From contig CAMRHE010000054.1 of assembly GCA_947044405.1 (NCBI GenBank), forward strand, positions 3,100,001 to 3,164,000: a DNA stretch of 64,000 bases, in the 5' to 3' direction. Every line of letters starts with the position of its first letter. The first letter of the stretch is position 1. The DNA is from Leptodactylus fallax (taxonomy: Eukaryota > Chordata > Amphibia > Anura > Leptodactylidae). Made by a program: the position numbers and the translations under genes. This document shows, one piece after another, positions 55,601-64,000 of the stretch. Under the pieces are notes generated by a model that saw only the letters and a program-made list of their open reading frames with translations, had not been told where the DNA came from and made no database searches.

Positions 55601-58600
55601 AAATAGCACAAGTCACCATTAGTTCATAATGTACCCTGTATGAATGATTTAACTATACCAGTGTTTCTCAAATTGTGAGGCGGGCTTTACTGGCTGGTGA
55701 GGTGCAGGTCCCTGCCTGTTCAGCACTGACAAAAAGCAGAGACTCTAAAGCAGAAACTGTACTTATAATGCTTGTCTTTCCTCATCAGTACAGTCTCTGT
55801 GCCTGGAAAGTCTGAAGGACCTGTGGTGATGACAGTAACCAAGAGTCCACAGTTGAAAGCAGTTATAGGGGGTTGTGCCATTAAGGACACTTCTCCCCTA
55901 TCCACAGAATGCTGTAGGACGGTGATCTCAGGCAGTGCTGGCAGCGCCATAGCAGTGAAGGGAGTGCCGGTCAAGCACACGCACTGTTGTTCCATTCACA
56001 AGGAGGCATGAGGGCCTTTTGAGCCCCAATTCTCTTTATTGCTGGGGGAACTGTCCTTTGGAAGTGCACACACACACACACACACACACACAAAACAAAT
56101 CAATCGCTGGGGGACCCAGTGGTCGGACCCCCAACGATCCAATACTTATCCCCTATCCACAAGATAGGAGATAGTGTCCTTAATGGCACAACACCTTTAA
56201 ACTGGAGTCTGCAGGCAGAATGTTCTAATCTGGAGCCTTCATTGATTAGTACTGGAGGTAGGAGGCCCTCTGTGTTGTGGGGATGCTCCTGACAGTGTGG
56301 GAGGGGTGGAATTGGGGAATGATTTACTGCAAGCCTGAAAGGATTTATCTGGGGAAACTGCTTCTGTCAATGGGCTAGAGATGGAAAGGGGAAACTGTAC
56401 CAGACATTAGGAGATAAGAAGTTTGGGGGGCAATGCGGTTAACAGTAATGTTGTACTATGGTGTTTGGAGCTTCTGCATAGATATTCTTTGCTGCATAGT
56501 AGCATTTGTTTGGTACTGCTAGGGTGAGATGTGCTCCACAGTGGTGTTTAACTCTTCTGGGAGGTATTTCATGTTGGATGATATTTGGCACTACTGAGGA
56601 GGTATTTTGTGCTGTGGTGATGTGCTATTTAATGGTCTTATGGGTATTGAATACTATGCTGTACTATGGCACTTGGTTGCCACTGGTGACAGTATTATGT
56701 GTACTTCACAGATGGACTGGTGAAACTTGAGTCAATATAGTTTGAGAAGCCCTGAACTAAACAATGGGGGAAATGTATGTAACAGTCTGGTTAAAAATGA
56801 AAACTGTGTCATTACTGGCTGCTACCAGCAATAGACAGTTTCTCGTTTATAGTTTTCTTTAAAAAAAAAATATAAAGGTGCTCAAATAATAAATTTATAG
56901 ATAGCTTATAAAACCTGCCCCCATTAAGTTTTCATGCTTGTTTTAAATTTGTTTAAAAGAACACTAAACCTAAAAATGAATTATATAAATAAACAGGACG
57001 TAAATTGCCCCCAATGTTTATCAGACGGCATGATTCTCTGAACGCACCTGAAACAAACAGCCAGTCTTGTAGAAATCCTGCACAGAACAGAGCTTAATCT
57101 CTCTGATCTCCTCCATTTTGGTTGGAGACCAGAGGACGGGGTTAACCTACTGCATAGAGAATAGAAGGGTGAGGCTCTGACTACAGACGGATGTCTTACA
57201 GCCAGGCAAAATAAAGTGAAAAAGAGGAAAAGAGGGCAATATGGCTGGGCTCCTGAGACACAGAATTCTGCTTTCTTATTTTCAATTTTAAATTGAAACC
57301 TCAGGCAAAATATAATGAATAAATGTATGATATTAAGGAAGAAACTGCTGGAACATTTTATTTTTTTGTGCATTTTCTGTCTTAAGTGTTCCTTTAAGTA
57401 GGTGTAAATTTGTCTAATCTAAGTGACTGTGTCTTGAGGCTGAAGTTTGTAGAGTAAATACAGGAAGCTGCTGTTTCAGGTCTTCTTAGAGTGAAGGACA
57501 ACAGTAGATAACATGATGTGGAAGCCATTTTGATTAACAAACAGTCAGAAACAAGTCATAGGGAAATACAAGTAAAATCTTTGAGACGGCCACACAAAAT
57601 TGCTTGAAAAAGTGGTCTACTAGACAAGTGGTTTTCTCAAAGAGGATGACTAGTATGGAAAACTTAAAAACAGAAAACATGGTCTTGATAAGGAGGTGGT
57701 CTTTTCGAGCGGTTTAACTGTAGCATCTTATCTCATTCAAACCAAATCTGCAACATTACTCTAAAATAAAGGATTTAATAAAATATTTTTGTTGACAGCT
57801 CTTATGTGAAAGAATAAAATATCTCAATTTACCTACAAAGGCCGTCACCAATTGGTCGATATTTTTCATTCTTGAATTCTGATCTAGTATTTGAAGAGCC
57901 AATACCGAGGTCTTTCAAGTCATCCCATTCATTGGAGCTCTTCACTGTTTTCGTTATGCATCCCCATCGGCGTCTATTCTTTGTGTTCAAGTTTAAAGTA
58001 GTATTTTCAAAGCTAGAAGAGACTTTCTGAAATTGTAAATATAAATATATGTAAACAGACAGAATATGCATTTTTTTTTTTTTTTTTTAAAGGACAGCCT
58101 GAAAGCTACAGGTGTATTAACCATCTAGTGTTACTTGATAGATGTCTGGGAAGAAAGCAGAATTGTGGTCAGAGTAGTAGGAGTTCTTTCCGTTCTGGTT
58201 TTAAATCGGACAAGGGCCACATCTATAGTTTGGCTGAGATAGCTAAACACACAGGATTGTTATTATTAATAGCGTACCTGCGTTTTCAGGTAACTTTTCG
58301 GAATAAGCAGTGTAGTTATGAAACCAGTGTGGGGATAATAGATAGCTTACAAGAACCTTCAGAAGCATGTCTGTGTGCAAGTAAAATGTAGTCTCCAGCT
58401 GCAGAGGCAGACACACATACAAACTGATAGTCTATTTACTGGTGCTATATTTATTCTTTTTTGCTTATATGCAATTTTGAACCTCTACGTTTACTATTAC
58501 TTTAGCACAATTTAAAGGAGTTAGTCCTAGAATAGGCCATAAATATCTGATCAGAGGAAGGGGGGGGGGGGGGGGAGGCAGCTTCCAATGCCTATACTAT

Positions 58601-61600
58601 ACATAGCGCGCGGAGCCGGAAGCAGTTGGCTCCGTGCTCTGTTCAGTGGCTAGGTACCATCACTGCAGCTCAGCTCCTACGGACTTCAAGCTGGAAAAAC
58701 ACTATAATATACATAATATAACTATATTTATTTAGGTTTTATTTTATAATGTCCAAGATATAACCATATAAACCCTCCCCATGGACTCAGTCTTTATTAG
58801 AGCCCCACATCCTTACTCAAGAGAAGCCATTGAGAGAAACAATGGCAAAGAATGCAGAAGTGGATTTTAAAGAAGAATTTCACAGAAATGGGCAAAAATC
58901 CATTAACAATGCATTTATTAAAATTTACAAACAATTTACTAAATTTATTAAAATCACAAACGCTGCCAGAAATTCAAAAGTTGTTTGCAAGTTTAGATAC
59001 ACTTTATATATAAATGTATTATGTGGTGCATAAAAATAGAAAACCTTTAAAGTAATTTTCAAGATATTTCTTCAGTCACCAAGACAGTCCAACCTGGGGG
59101 GGGGGGAATTAAAATTGGAGACTAATATTTTCCGAGAGATGACTCAGTGGCTACCATAAGACTCATCTCTAGTGCTCCTGGCACATATGTAATTCTGAGA
59201 TGAGGCCAAGGCCAGTACACCTTACTTCAACGTGCATACACTGTCGAGCACATTTAAAATGAAGCCAATGTGCACTGATCTATGCTTCATTGGTGCAAAA
59301 TGCATGCACCTAGAACACCCTTGAGATAATTCAACATGTTTATCTAAACACTCCAAGGATTGACAGGCATGACATAGGTAGGTTTGAGACATTAAACCAC
59401 CAGTTCCAAACAAAATTTTTTGCCCCCAAACCTGATGACAGAATCCCTTTATTGAAATATTCTCTTTTACTGCCTAAAATACAGGTTGACGCCATAGGTT
59501 GTTGCAGCATCTACTCACAAAAGGAGCAGTCCTGTTGCTTAGTTCTGGAAGAAGAGAATGGTTTATGGGGCCTTCTTCTGATCCTTCACTGGAGTTATCC
59601 GTAGAATCTAATATAGATGTACTAAGTTTGAAATGTTGCCCATTTGACTGACTTTGCTGGAGGGTTCGTGATGAAAGTCGGGATTGATATTTGGGTGGCG
59701 GCTGAGATGGAGGAACAGGTTTGATGTATAATGGAATTTTCTTTTCCTGAAAGTCTCTCTGCGGTTTTGTTAACTCTTGAATTCTTTGAGGTGTACCAAG
59801 AGCTTGACCCACAAGAAAATAGGGATGCCTGAGAGCCTGAAATAGAAATATTGAATTTATGTAAAAGAACATAACCTTCAAAAGACAACCTCCTGTGACT
59901 GCTGCATGTATAGCATCAGTGTAAAACATGTCAGAGAACAGAGGACTTATGCCTCATGCACAAGAAAAAGTGTGCAGCACGAGGAAGGCCGGATTTACAA
60001 CAGAATGGAGGTGGTGGAGGGTCCTCTTTAACTCTCAAGAAACTACATTGGCTGGATACAACTGTATCCACCCCTTGCTGTAATCAGGAATAAAGCTGGT
60101 AATACACATGATAAATGCCAGGCCAACCTGCCAATTTCAGCAGGACTGCCCTGCCATGTATTGTGTATGGTAGACTCTATAGACTATTCCTAGACTGCAT
60201 ATGATGGGTAAGCTGTGGTCAAGATAGATAACAGGCAGACAGACGACAGTTATCTAATGTGTATGACCAGTGTATGACCAGTGTATGACCAGCCTTAGCC
60301 TAAAACAGATACAATTTCTTTTTTTCCCCATCTGTGTAAAAGTTTCTGCAATTAAATATTGTAGCTGTCATATTAGACAACAGATACAACATACTTCAGC
60401 TAAAAGTTATACAAGATCAAAACAGGTTTTACAGTGAGCTCCAGTGTTGCCATGTACTCCTGACTCCCCTTCTCAACAGTATATGTATTTGGATTTCAAC
60501 TGCCTTTTCATTTTGTTCTTAGTGAGCTAAATCCCTGTCAGAGGTATCTGGCAGTGGATTTCCATATAAGAGTTCAGTACATATGCCCCACTAAGCCAAA
60601 TCAAGTATACGAAGGGTTAAAGGCAGAGGCTATTGTACTGCTTGAAGGGACTCTAAGCTTCTCTACCAGAAACTGCCATGCATGGGTGTTTGTCTAAGGA
60701 TAAACAGTGATGGAACATCTACAGCCACAAGTATATGCTCTGTAAAACTGAGTGTGGGAATAGTATTATGAAGGGCTACCTCAATAAAAAGGAAATGCAG
60801 AACGAATGACTACTTGAGTTTTTAACCCCTTGACATGACCAAAAACCACCTCAAGGACATGGTCCCATTTTTCAAATGCTCTGGAATGCGTTAACATACC
60901 CTAGTGATTTTGAGAATGTTTTTTCATGACAAATTGTATTTCATGTTAGTTTTGAACAAATTTTTCCAAATTTTCACCAAATATGAAATGTTCTGCTTTT
61001 CAGATACCACACAAATTAATTATTAATAAATATTATGTACCTTATCTCTGCTTTATATTGGCATCATCTTTTAGTTGTCTCTGACTTTGTTTTGGACATT
61101 AGAAGGCTTACAAGTATAAACAGACATTTTTCAAATTCACAAGAAAATATCCCAAAGCACTACACTCTCAGAACTGCACCCCTCAAATAATTGAAAACCG
61201 CATTTGGAAAGTTAAGCCATTTCATGGAAATTTAAAACAATATGGAGGTGAAAGTTAGAAATTTAATTTTTTTCAGAACATTCATTTAGCCCTAATGTTT
61301 ACACATTCAAAAGAGGTTAATGCATCTCACAATTTGGTATGTAATTTCTCTTGAGCACAGAAATACCCCACATGTGGTCATAAACTGCTGTTTGGGCACA
61401 CCACAGCATGACAAAGGAAAGCAGCATCATTGGGCTTTTGAAAAGCAGATTTTGCTGGAATAGTTTTCAGGTGCCATGTCTCATTTGAAGAGCCCCTAAA
61501 ATACCGGTATAAAGGAAACCCCCAAAAGTGACCCCATTTTGAAAACTATACCTCTGATAGAATTTATCAAGGGGTACAGTCAGCATTTTGTCCCACAGAT

Positions 61601-63936
61601 TTTATTAACATTGGGGAAAAAAAAACAAAAAAAAAAAAAAACCACACTCTCCCCCCCCCCCCAATAAAATGTCTCTTTAGACCCAAATGTTTCATTTTCA
61701 CAAGGGGTTAAAAGAGAAAATGAACCCCACAATTTGATATGCAAACGTTCCCGAGCACAAAGATGGCCCACAATTAGGGTCCAATTGACATTTTAATAAC
61801 TTTTTAGATTGTTTTGTGAGACAAGATGGCGAAGAAAAAAAATGACATGTTTCCTTTTTTTTTTTTTCCATGACATTCACACTGCAGGTTAAAGAATGCT
61901 TTAGTTTTACTGTATGGGTTGTTATGGATATTGCGATGCCAAATATGTAATGATTATTTAGCATAAAAACTTTATAAAGGAAAGGGGCATTTTTGGAGCT
62001 TTAAATATTCATTAAACCTTTTTTTTTTTTTTTTTTTTTTTTTATAAAGGCTATCGGTGTATGCCGACCTGGGGTCATTGATCAGACCCTGGGCTGACGT
62101 TAAAGGACAGTCACCCCTGAACAAGCGCATGAATCAATGAAGTGAATGAATAAACACTGAATAGGATTCCATATGGCGACCAAAACGGTCATCAATGTGA
62201 CTAAGAATTTGCAAATGGTGCCAAGATTTTTCAATCTAGGTGCCATTTGCAATTAGCCTCACCACTGTCATCCTCTAAGAAAAAAGCAGACAGATATGGC
62301 ACATGCAGCTGTGTGACAAGTCGGCGGCTTGTGTTTTTCTTCGTCCTGAGGTGCTGACTGAAAGGGGTTTACCGGGCAAAAAATATATTTTTTAAAAAAG
62401 GTCTGTTAATGCTATTAATGGGTTAATAAGTGTACCCCAATTCCTTTAGCAATGTTTTGCGTGATTTCTGGGGAGTTAGTATTGGTGATATTCCCTTTCC
62501 AGAAACGGAACATCACCGGAAAACCTGAAAATGTGCCTGGGGCGGTCGCATGACCGCCCCAGCAATATGGGTAAATATACATTTTTGGTAAAGTAAGTAA
62601 GTTATAAATTTATCCCGGACAACCCCCTTAAAGTTTAAAACAATGGTAATGCATTTAGCATCCTGCTCCACGTTCAGACTGTCACTAGTAGTGGTGAGTG
62701 TAGGTACTGCAGTGCTGCCCCATTGAAGTCTATGGGACAGCACTGAAGTACCTATACTTGTCTGTACGGTTTGTGCAGCAAGTAAAAGCAGGTGTCCCAG
62801 AATGGAAACAACGGGAGCCAAGTGGTCTCAGTACACCCGGGACTCCACTCAGATCTAATGGCCCATCATGTAATATGTAAGGATAAGCCACCAATATAGA
62901 AAACAAATAACCACTTTAAAAATAGTAAAAAAGCAACTGAACTGCAAGGAGGAGAACATATATGTATCTTTAGTTACAAGCTCTGTATAAAATGTGAAAT
63001 GATAATACAGTAAATAGAGAAATGCAAAACACAATAATACTAGAAAGTCCAAGAGGCTTGGATCCATTTGGACACCAGTTGGTAAATAATTTACCTTAAA
63101 AGACCAAGCAAACACTACTAAATTATACCTAAATCACAATGATTGTTAGAAAAAAGGCATTATACTATGACACATACAGATTCTACTGAAAAGAATATAA
63201 AAGGGAACAAAAGGGTCCTCTTGAATACATTAGTGTATTCAAGTGGACCTTTCATGTCCTTATGAGAGTGCGATATCTCCCCACTGTCAGAAGGGCATTC
63301 CTCATAGCTCAGTGTCATCGCTGGGCTGTAAGGAACCCCCCCCCCCCCCCCCGACAGTACTTGTCCATAGACTTGTACTGGGGGCGTTCCTCACAGTTCA
63401 GCGTCATCGCTAACCGGTAAGGAACGCCCCCTCTGACAGTACAAGGCTATGTCATGGTACTGTTGGGGGAGAGGGGACCTTCCTCACAGCCCAGCGATGA
63501 TGCTGAGTTATGAGGAACGCCCTTCCAACAGTGGGGAGATATCGCACTAAACTAACGGCACCAGCGGGTCCCATACAGAGAAAGCCAGCAGTGCGCTGAA
63601 TTCAGCTCACTGTCTGCTTTCTAGCAGTTTAAAAAAAAACGCACTTTCACGAGGACATGAAAGGTCCTCTTTCACATATTAAAAGCATCAAACAAAAAAA
63701 ATGTGTTTGAAATAAATAAGCAATAAATTACCAAGTGTAGATTTGAATACAATTTTCATAGCATGTACCTTGCTTGCTGTTGGCCTTTTTTTAGGGTCCC
63801 ACTGTAGCATATCTCGCATGATCTGAATCCCATCACTACTTGCATTGGGGATTAATGTTTTTAGATTATTTGGTACACACTGTGGCCATCGAAAATTCAT
63901 TGCACTGGCAAGCTGGTAGCCTTCAGGCCAATCATT
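41094..63936 (-). CDS. CILK1: CILK1 (ICK) kinase, C-terminal 396 codons in seven exons
   Basis: Ser/Thr kinase of the RCK family (MAK, CILK1, MOK) that restrains cilium length and controls intraflagellar transport turn-around at ciliary tips. The exons are 63769-63936, 59519-59836, 57833-58026, 55249-55388, 54525-54635, 43653-43754 and 41094-41251; together 1191 bp in one consistent frame with consensus splice sites. The first exon ends the kinase domain ([38 protein letters not shown] with the subdomain XI Arg). The rest is the Ser/Pro-rich tail with STSILDS-like, NRRRWG and ARYLPGISVKN blocks, ending [21 protein letters not shown] and the GSTA neighbour favour CILK1 over MAK. Human CILK1 is 632 residues; if the missing part matches, about 236 residues lie to the right. 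The 10.8-kb intron 43755-54524 holds two DIRS elements. No disabling change is seen. Confidence 0.94.
41312..42909 (-). mobile_element. Tc1-like transposon in the last CILK1 intron
   Basis: TA at 41310-41311 and 42910-42911 flank tips CAGTGGGTACGGAAAGTATT and AAAAGGTCTGAATACTG. Inner inverted repeats include TTTGCAAATTTATTAAAAAAG and AGCACCCCATCTTGACAG-type blocks at both ends, giving long TIRs of about 200 bp. It is absent from the duplicated locus near 10.1-11.5 kb, so it inserted after that duplication or was lost there. Confidence 0.92.
41640..42536 (-). pseudogene. Tc1-like transposase, near-intact but internally damaged
   Basis: About 298 codons open from [20 protein letters not shown]. 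It has a helix-turn-helix pair ([20 protein letters not shown]; the GRPRK-like [18 protein letters not shown]), first Asp in [28 protein letters not shown], second Asp in [13 protein letters not shown] and the last acidic residue in [13 protein letters not shown]. Around residues 92-128 the sequence departs from the family and about 20-30 residues of the linker between the DNA-binding and catalytic domains are missing or read out of frame, so activity is unlikely. The C-terminal 40 or so residues are also altered (frame change after [12 protein letters not shown]). Confidence 0.88.
43110..43435. mobile_element. Palindromic MITE in the last CILK1 intron
   Basis: It runs from TAAGGGCCAGGTCACACGGC to GTGTAACCTAATCTTA, with inverted inner arms (GAATGATTTTTGAAGTGG, GAAGTGTATTTTTTGCAG and GGAATTTTCACGCTGG-type motifs) around TTGTATTCAATGAGAGGC. 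It is missing from the duplicate locus near 11.64 kb. Confidence 0.65.
43653..43754 (-). CDS. CILK1: CILK1 exon: [10 protein letters not shown] segment
   Basis: 102 bp, acceptor TTTTTAG, donor CCAA|GTAAGT. It encodes [20 protein letters not shown], then [14 protein letters not shown], which resembles the GNYVPSFLKKE...LAP(I/L)PDPSP region of CILK1. The donor runs straight into 34 T. Confidence 0.92.
44381..44752 (-). pseudogene. DIRS tyrosine recombinase, C-terminal part (element A)
   Basis: The open segment carries the H-x-x-R box in [13 protein letters not shown] (residues 26-29) and the nucleophile Tyr62 in FTKHYRLD, both in the order and spacing of the DIRS integrase. Upstream sequence to about 45340 is recombinase-like but broken by frame changes and an A-tract at 44968. 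The enzyme would catalyse integration of a circular element DNA. Confidence 0.85.
44388..44478. repeat. Internal complementary region of DIRS element A
   Basis: GGTGCTGTCATGGAGGGCTT to CCAGAAACCG is complementary to the left tip at 44203-44235. The following TTTTGTCAAATGCCCTCCAT and CACCACAGGAGG are complementary to the right tip at about 48150-48192. The middle stretch (AATAACCGGCAAGTACTAAT) has no obvious partner. Confidence 0.8.
45394..46130 (-). pseudogene. DIRS RNase H and connection region (element A)
   Basis: Frames at 46130-45909 ([20 protein letters not shown] with an active-site Asp, [11 protein letters not shown]) and 46023-45394 ([35 protein letters not shown]) match the RNase H and downstream region of DIRS polyproteins. 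The two frames overlap, so at least one frameshift separates them. Confidence 0.8.
46138..47043 (-). pseudogene. DIRS reverse transcriptase (element A)
   Basis: About 300 codons show [16 protein letters not shown] (first catalytic Asp, in a usually D-x-x-D-A-Y-x-H-I block), [33 protein letters not shown] and the catalytic loop [11 protein letters not shown] (YLDD at residues 103-106), followed by a thumb-like segment. Both Asp of YLDD are kept. Upstream of residue 1 the frame is broken by an A/T-rich insertion near 47060-47115. Confidence 0.9.
47455..48153 (-). pseudogene. DIRS gag-like region (element A)
   Basis: Minus-strand frames contain [20 protein letters not shown] and [20 protein letters not shown], a block common to DIRS gag proteins, and a downstream KRKQPFRPF basic stretch. 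Frames are discontinuous. Confidence 0.65.
48745..48885. mobile_element. Short GTTCACA-type palindromic MITE
   Basis: GGCCTGGTTCACATCTGC and GCAGATGTGAACCGGGCC are perfect inverted ends, and the inner block CGTTCAGGGACCCCTGAACG is a perfect palindrome. It is the cleanest copy of this family in the window. Confidence 0.85.
48875..49243. mobile_element. T2-like MITE family B, right end replaced by DIRS element B
   Basis: It starts TAAAGCGGTTTTGCCATAAG and repeats the family palindrome with AACCATCTTTGTGGCAACAG against CGTCACCAGTAAGATGGTT. The outer right arm is missing at the junction with DIRS element B. Confidence 0.7.
49476..49550. repeat. Internal complementary region of DIRS element B
   Basis: Bases 49476-49510 are the reverse complement of the left element tip (about 49245-49280), and bases 49510-49550 are the reverse complement of the right tip (about 54384-54424). 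The two meet at TCCCATTTTCTCGC, preserving the tip-to-tip junction that serves as template for completing the ends in DIRS replication. Confidence 0.85.
50901..51266 (-). pseudogene. DIRS RNase H domain remnant (element B)
   Basis: Minus-strand reading shows [20 protein letters not shown] (T-D-x-S-x-x-x-W-G start of RNase H), [20 protein letters not shown] (with the catalytic Glu), [20 protein letters not shown] (third acidic residue) and [11 protein letters not shown]. Frame changes border it on both sides. Confidence 0.85.
51847..52365 (-). pseudogene. DIRS reverse transcriptase remnant (element B)
   Basis: The segment [30 protein letters not shown] and, after a shift, RQRFLRFAV corresponds to the fingers and first palm blocks of DIRS RT (PKKDG-x-x-RP-(V/I)-x-(D/N)-L-K-x-LN). 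The catalytic D-x-x-D-A-Y block is decayed (SIYIIALC) and the YxDD loop is seen only as YLLVKP-like debris further down (51750-51690), so it is inactive. Confidence 0.82.
52536..52576 (-). ncRNA. tRNA-Ile(UAU)-like 5' half (pseudo-tRNA fragment)
   Basis: On the minus strand from 52576 the sequence runs GCACCAGTGGTGTAATTGGT then TAGCGCACGGTACTTATA. This matches the acceptor 5' strand, D-arm with A box (TGGTGTAATTGG) and anticodon arm up to UAU of vertebrate tRNA-Ile(UAU), whose genes carry an intron right after this point. No T-arm (GGTTCGA-type B box) or 3' acceptor strand follows within 100 bases, so it is a half gene or SINE head, not a working tRNA. It sits inside DIRS element B between gag-like and RT remnants. 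Confidence 0.55.
54525..54635 (-). CDS. CILK1: CILK1 exon: ISVKN segment
   Basis: 111 bp, acceptor TTCTTCAG, donor GCAG|GTAATT. It encodes [20 protein letters not shown], then [17 protein letters not shown]. It ends only about 100 bp from the edge of DIRS element B, on the intron side. Confidence 0.92.
54720..54950. mobile_element. Decayed GTTCACA-type palindromic MITE
   Basis: Ends are poor on the left (GGAGTCTCCGTAGAACG), clear on the right (ACACTAGTGTGAACCTAGCG). It keeps the family centre AATATAGTCTATGGGG and TTTCTG/TTTCCG motifs. It is followed directly by a fragment of palindromic family C (to about 55065). Confidence 0.55.
55249..55388 (-). CDS. CILK1: CILK1 exon: ARYLPG segment
   Basis: 140 bp, acceptor GAAGCAG, donor CCTG|GTCAGT. 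It encodes [20 protein letters not shown] and onward to [12 protein letters not shown]. The ARYLPG-I run formed with the next exon is diagnostic for CILK1. Confidence 0.93.
55868..56203. mobile_element. Inverted-repeat MITE with (CA)n centre
   Basis: GGTTGTGCCATTAAGGACAC near 55871 is inverted as GTGTCCTTAATGGCACAACA near 56177, and CCCCTATCCACA recurs in the arms. A (CA)12 tract lies at about 56069-56091. The right end CACCTTTAA again suggests a TTAA-type element. Confidence 0.75.
56210..57830. other. CILK1 intron sequence, no recognised feature
   Basis: No exon, RNA gene or clear repeat ends are seen. A fragment ending TTTAAG near 57395 resembles MITE termini. Open frames on both strands are short and unlike known proteins. 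Confidence 0.45.
57833..58026 (-). CDS. CILK1: CILK1 exon: NRRRWG segment
   Basis: 194 bp, acceptor ATTTCAG, donor TAG|GTAAAT. It encodes [20 protein letters not shown], then [20 protein letters not shown] and onward to GDGLC. The NTKNRRRWG and KTVKSS-(N/D)-(E/D)-W-(D/E)-DL pattern recurs in RCK-family tails. Confidence 0.93.
58735..59040. mobile_element. Fragment of palindromic MITE family C
   Basis: It shares ATAATGTCCAAGATATAACC (58747), CACAGAAAT, AATTTATTAAAAT and AACGCTGCCAGAAAT with the family at 43798-48470. Preceding it, 58510-58700 has a G run (58560-58577) and resembles a T2-like end (TTTAAAGGAG). Confidence 0.6.
59519..59836 (-). CDS. CILK1: CILK1 exon: kinase end and linker
   Basis: 318 bp, phase 0, acceptor ATTTCAG, donor GTGAGT. 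It opens [14 protein letters not shown], the last helix of the kinase domain, then a Pro/Gln-rich linker ([20 protein letters not shown]) and an acidic patch ([13 protein letters not shown]). Confidence 0.94.
60822..62060. repeat. Second copy of the 3118-8500 interspersed repeat
   Basis: It starts TTAACCCCTTGACATGACC and matches 3118-3960 in order, with AAAACAATATGGAGGTGAAA, AATACCCCACATGTGG and ACTGCTGTTTGGGCACA. The right boundary is unclear; a poly-T tract precedes 62045. Confidence 0.65.
62361..62633. mobile_element. T2-like MITE, short form
   Basis: AAAGGGGTTTACCGGGCAAA at the left and CCGGACAACCCCCTTAA at the right. The inner sequence TGCTATTAATGGGTTAATAA matches 24412-24431, so it is a shorter copy of the element at 24357-25003. 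Confidence 0.8.
63241..63673. mobile_element. Long palindromic MITE, family A, second copy
   Basis: AAGTGGACCTTTCATGTCCT on the left, AGGACATGAAAGGTCCTCTT on the right, with the same inner blocks as 5354-5873 (TCTCCCCACTGTCAGAAGGG, CAGTGCGCTGAATTCAG). A run of 16 C lies at 63337-63352. It ends about 95 bp before the CILK1 exon at 63769. Confidence 0.85.
63769..63936 (-). CDS. CILK1: CILK1 exon: end of kinase domain
   Basis: 168 bp, phase 0 on both sides, acceptor TTTCTCCAG, donor AAG|GTACAT. It encodes [20 protein letters not shown] through [16 protein letters not shown]. The conserved Arg of KRPTA pairs with the APE-motif Glu in the kinase fold. Confidence 0.96.
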
Positions 63937-64000
63937 CTGGAGAAAGAGGAAAAGGAAAAGAGGAAATTATTATGAATACTGGCGGAGCGCAAAGGAAGTT

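Larger units (their letters stand above)
59837..63768. other. CILK1 intron, filled with repeats
   Basis: Besides the elements listed separately, 60240-60295 has a threefold GTGTATGACCA tandem. Long T and C runs occur at 62019-62043 and 61651-61662. No further exon is evident in this 3.9-kb intron. Confidence 0.5.

Noticed and set aside
41094..63936. MAK instead of CILK1
   Set aside because: MAK and CILK1 share the kinase end and GRTDW tail, but the ARYLPGIS block and the adjacent GSTA gene fit CILK1; MAK has a different neighbourhood in mammals.

Overview
The window is vertebrate nuclear DNA, most likely from a frog or toad (Anura). Coding sequence is confined to short exons with consensus splice sites. 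The rest is dense with DNA transposons, TTAA-targeting and palindromic MITEs, Tc1/mariner copies, DIRS-type retrotransposons and a decayed L1-like LINE, a mixture typical of anuran genomes. The species assignment is inference from repeat content.

Two host genes are readable, both on the minus strand. (1) An alpha-class glutathione S-transferase (GSTA-like) is complete in its coding part: six exons between 27621 and 19403 add up to 681 bp (226 codons plus stop). Phases agree at every junction and the catalytic Tyr and Arg are present. (2) The 3' half of CILK1 (formerly ICK, ciliogenesis-associated kinase 1) has seven exons between 63936 and 41094. They add up to 1191 bp (396 codons plus stop), running from the end of the kinase domain to the conserved basic C-terminus; the 5' part lies beyond the right edge. 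CILK1 next to GSTA in the same orientation matches the human 6p12 order, which supports both calls.

Layout. 1-9.9 kb: repeats only, including a Tc1 copy and a 3.5-kb hAT-like element nested in another repeat. 9.9-11.8 kb: a decayed second copy of the CILK1 3' end, split by a mariner-like element. 13-19 kb: nested MITEs and a chimeric Tc1. 19.4-27.6 kb: GSTA, with TTAA elements in its introns. 28-31 kb: 5'-truncated L1-like LINE plus a MITE. 31-38.5 kb: mostly single-copy intergenic DNA with a possible GSTA first exon and promoter near 32.0 kb. 38.5-40.7 kb: Tc1 relic and a 1.06-kb inverted-repeat element. 41-64 kb: CILK1, whose 10.8-kb intron holds two DIRS-type elements with inverted terminal repeats and internal complementary regions.

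The main points for follow-up are the CILK1 3'-end duplication flanking GSTA, which predicts a tandem CILK1-GSTA duplication and perhaps another GSTA to the left; the two DIRS elements with legible circular-junction regions, one holding a tRNA-Ile(UAU)-like 5' half; a Tc1 copy whose right end was replaced by an inverted left end; and long poly-T tracts within a few bases of 5' splice sites in both host genes. I found no operon, CRISPR array, rRNA or evidently new multi-gene system.
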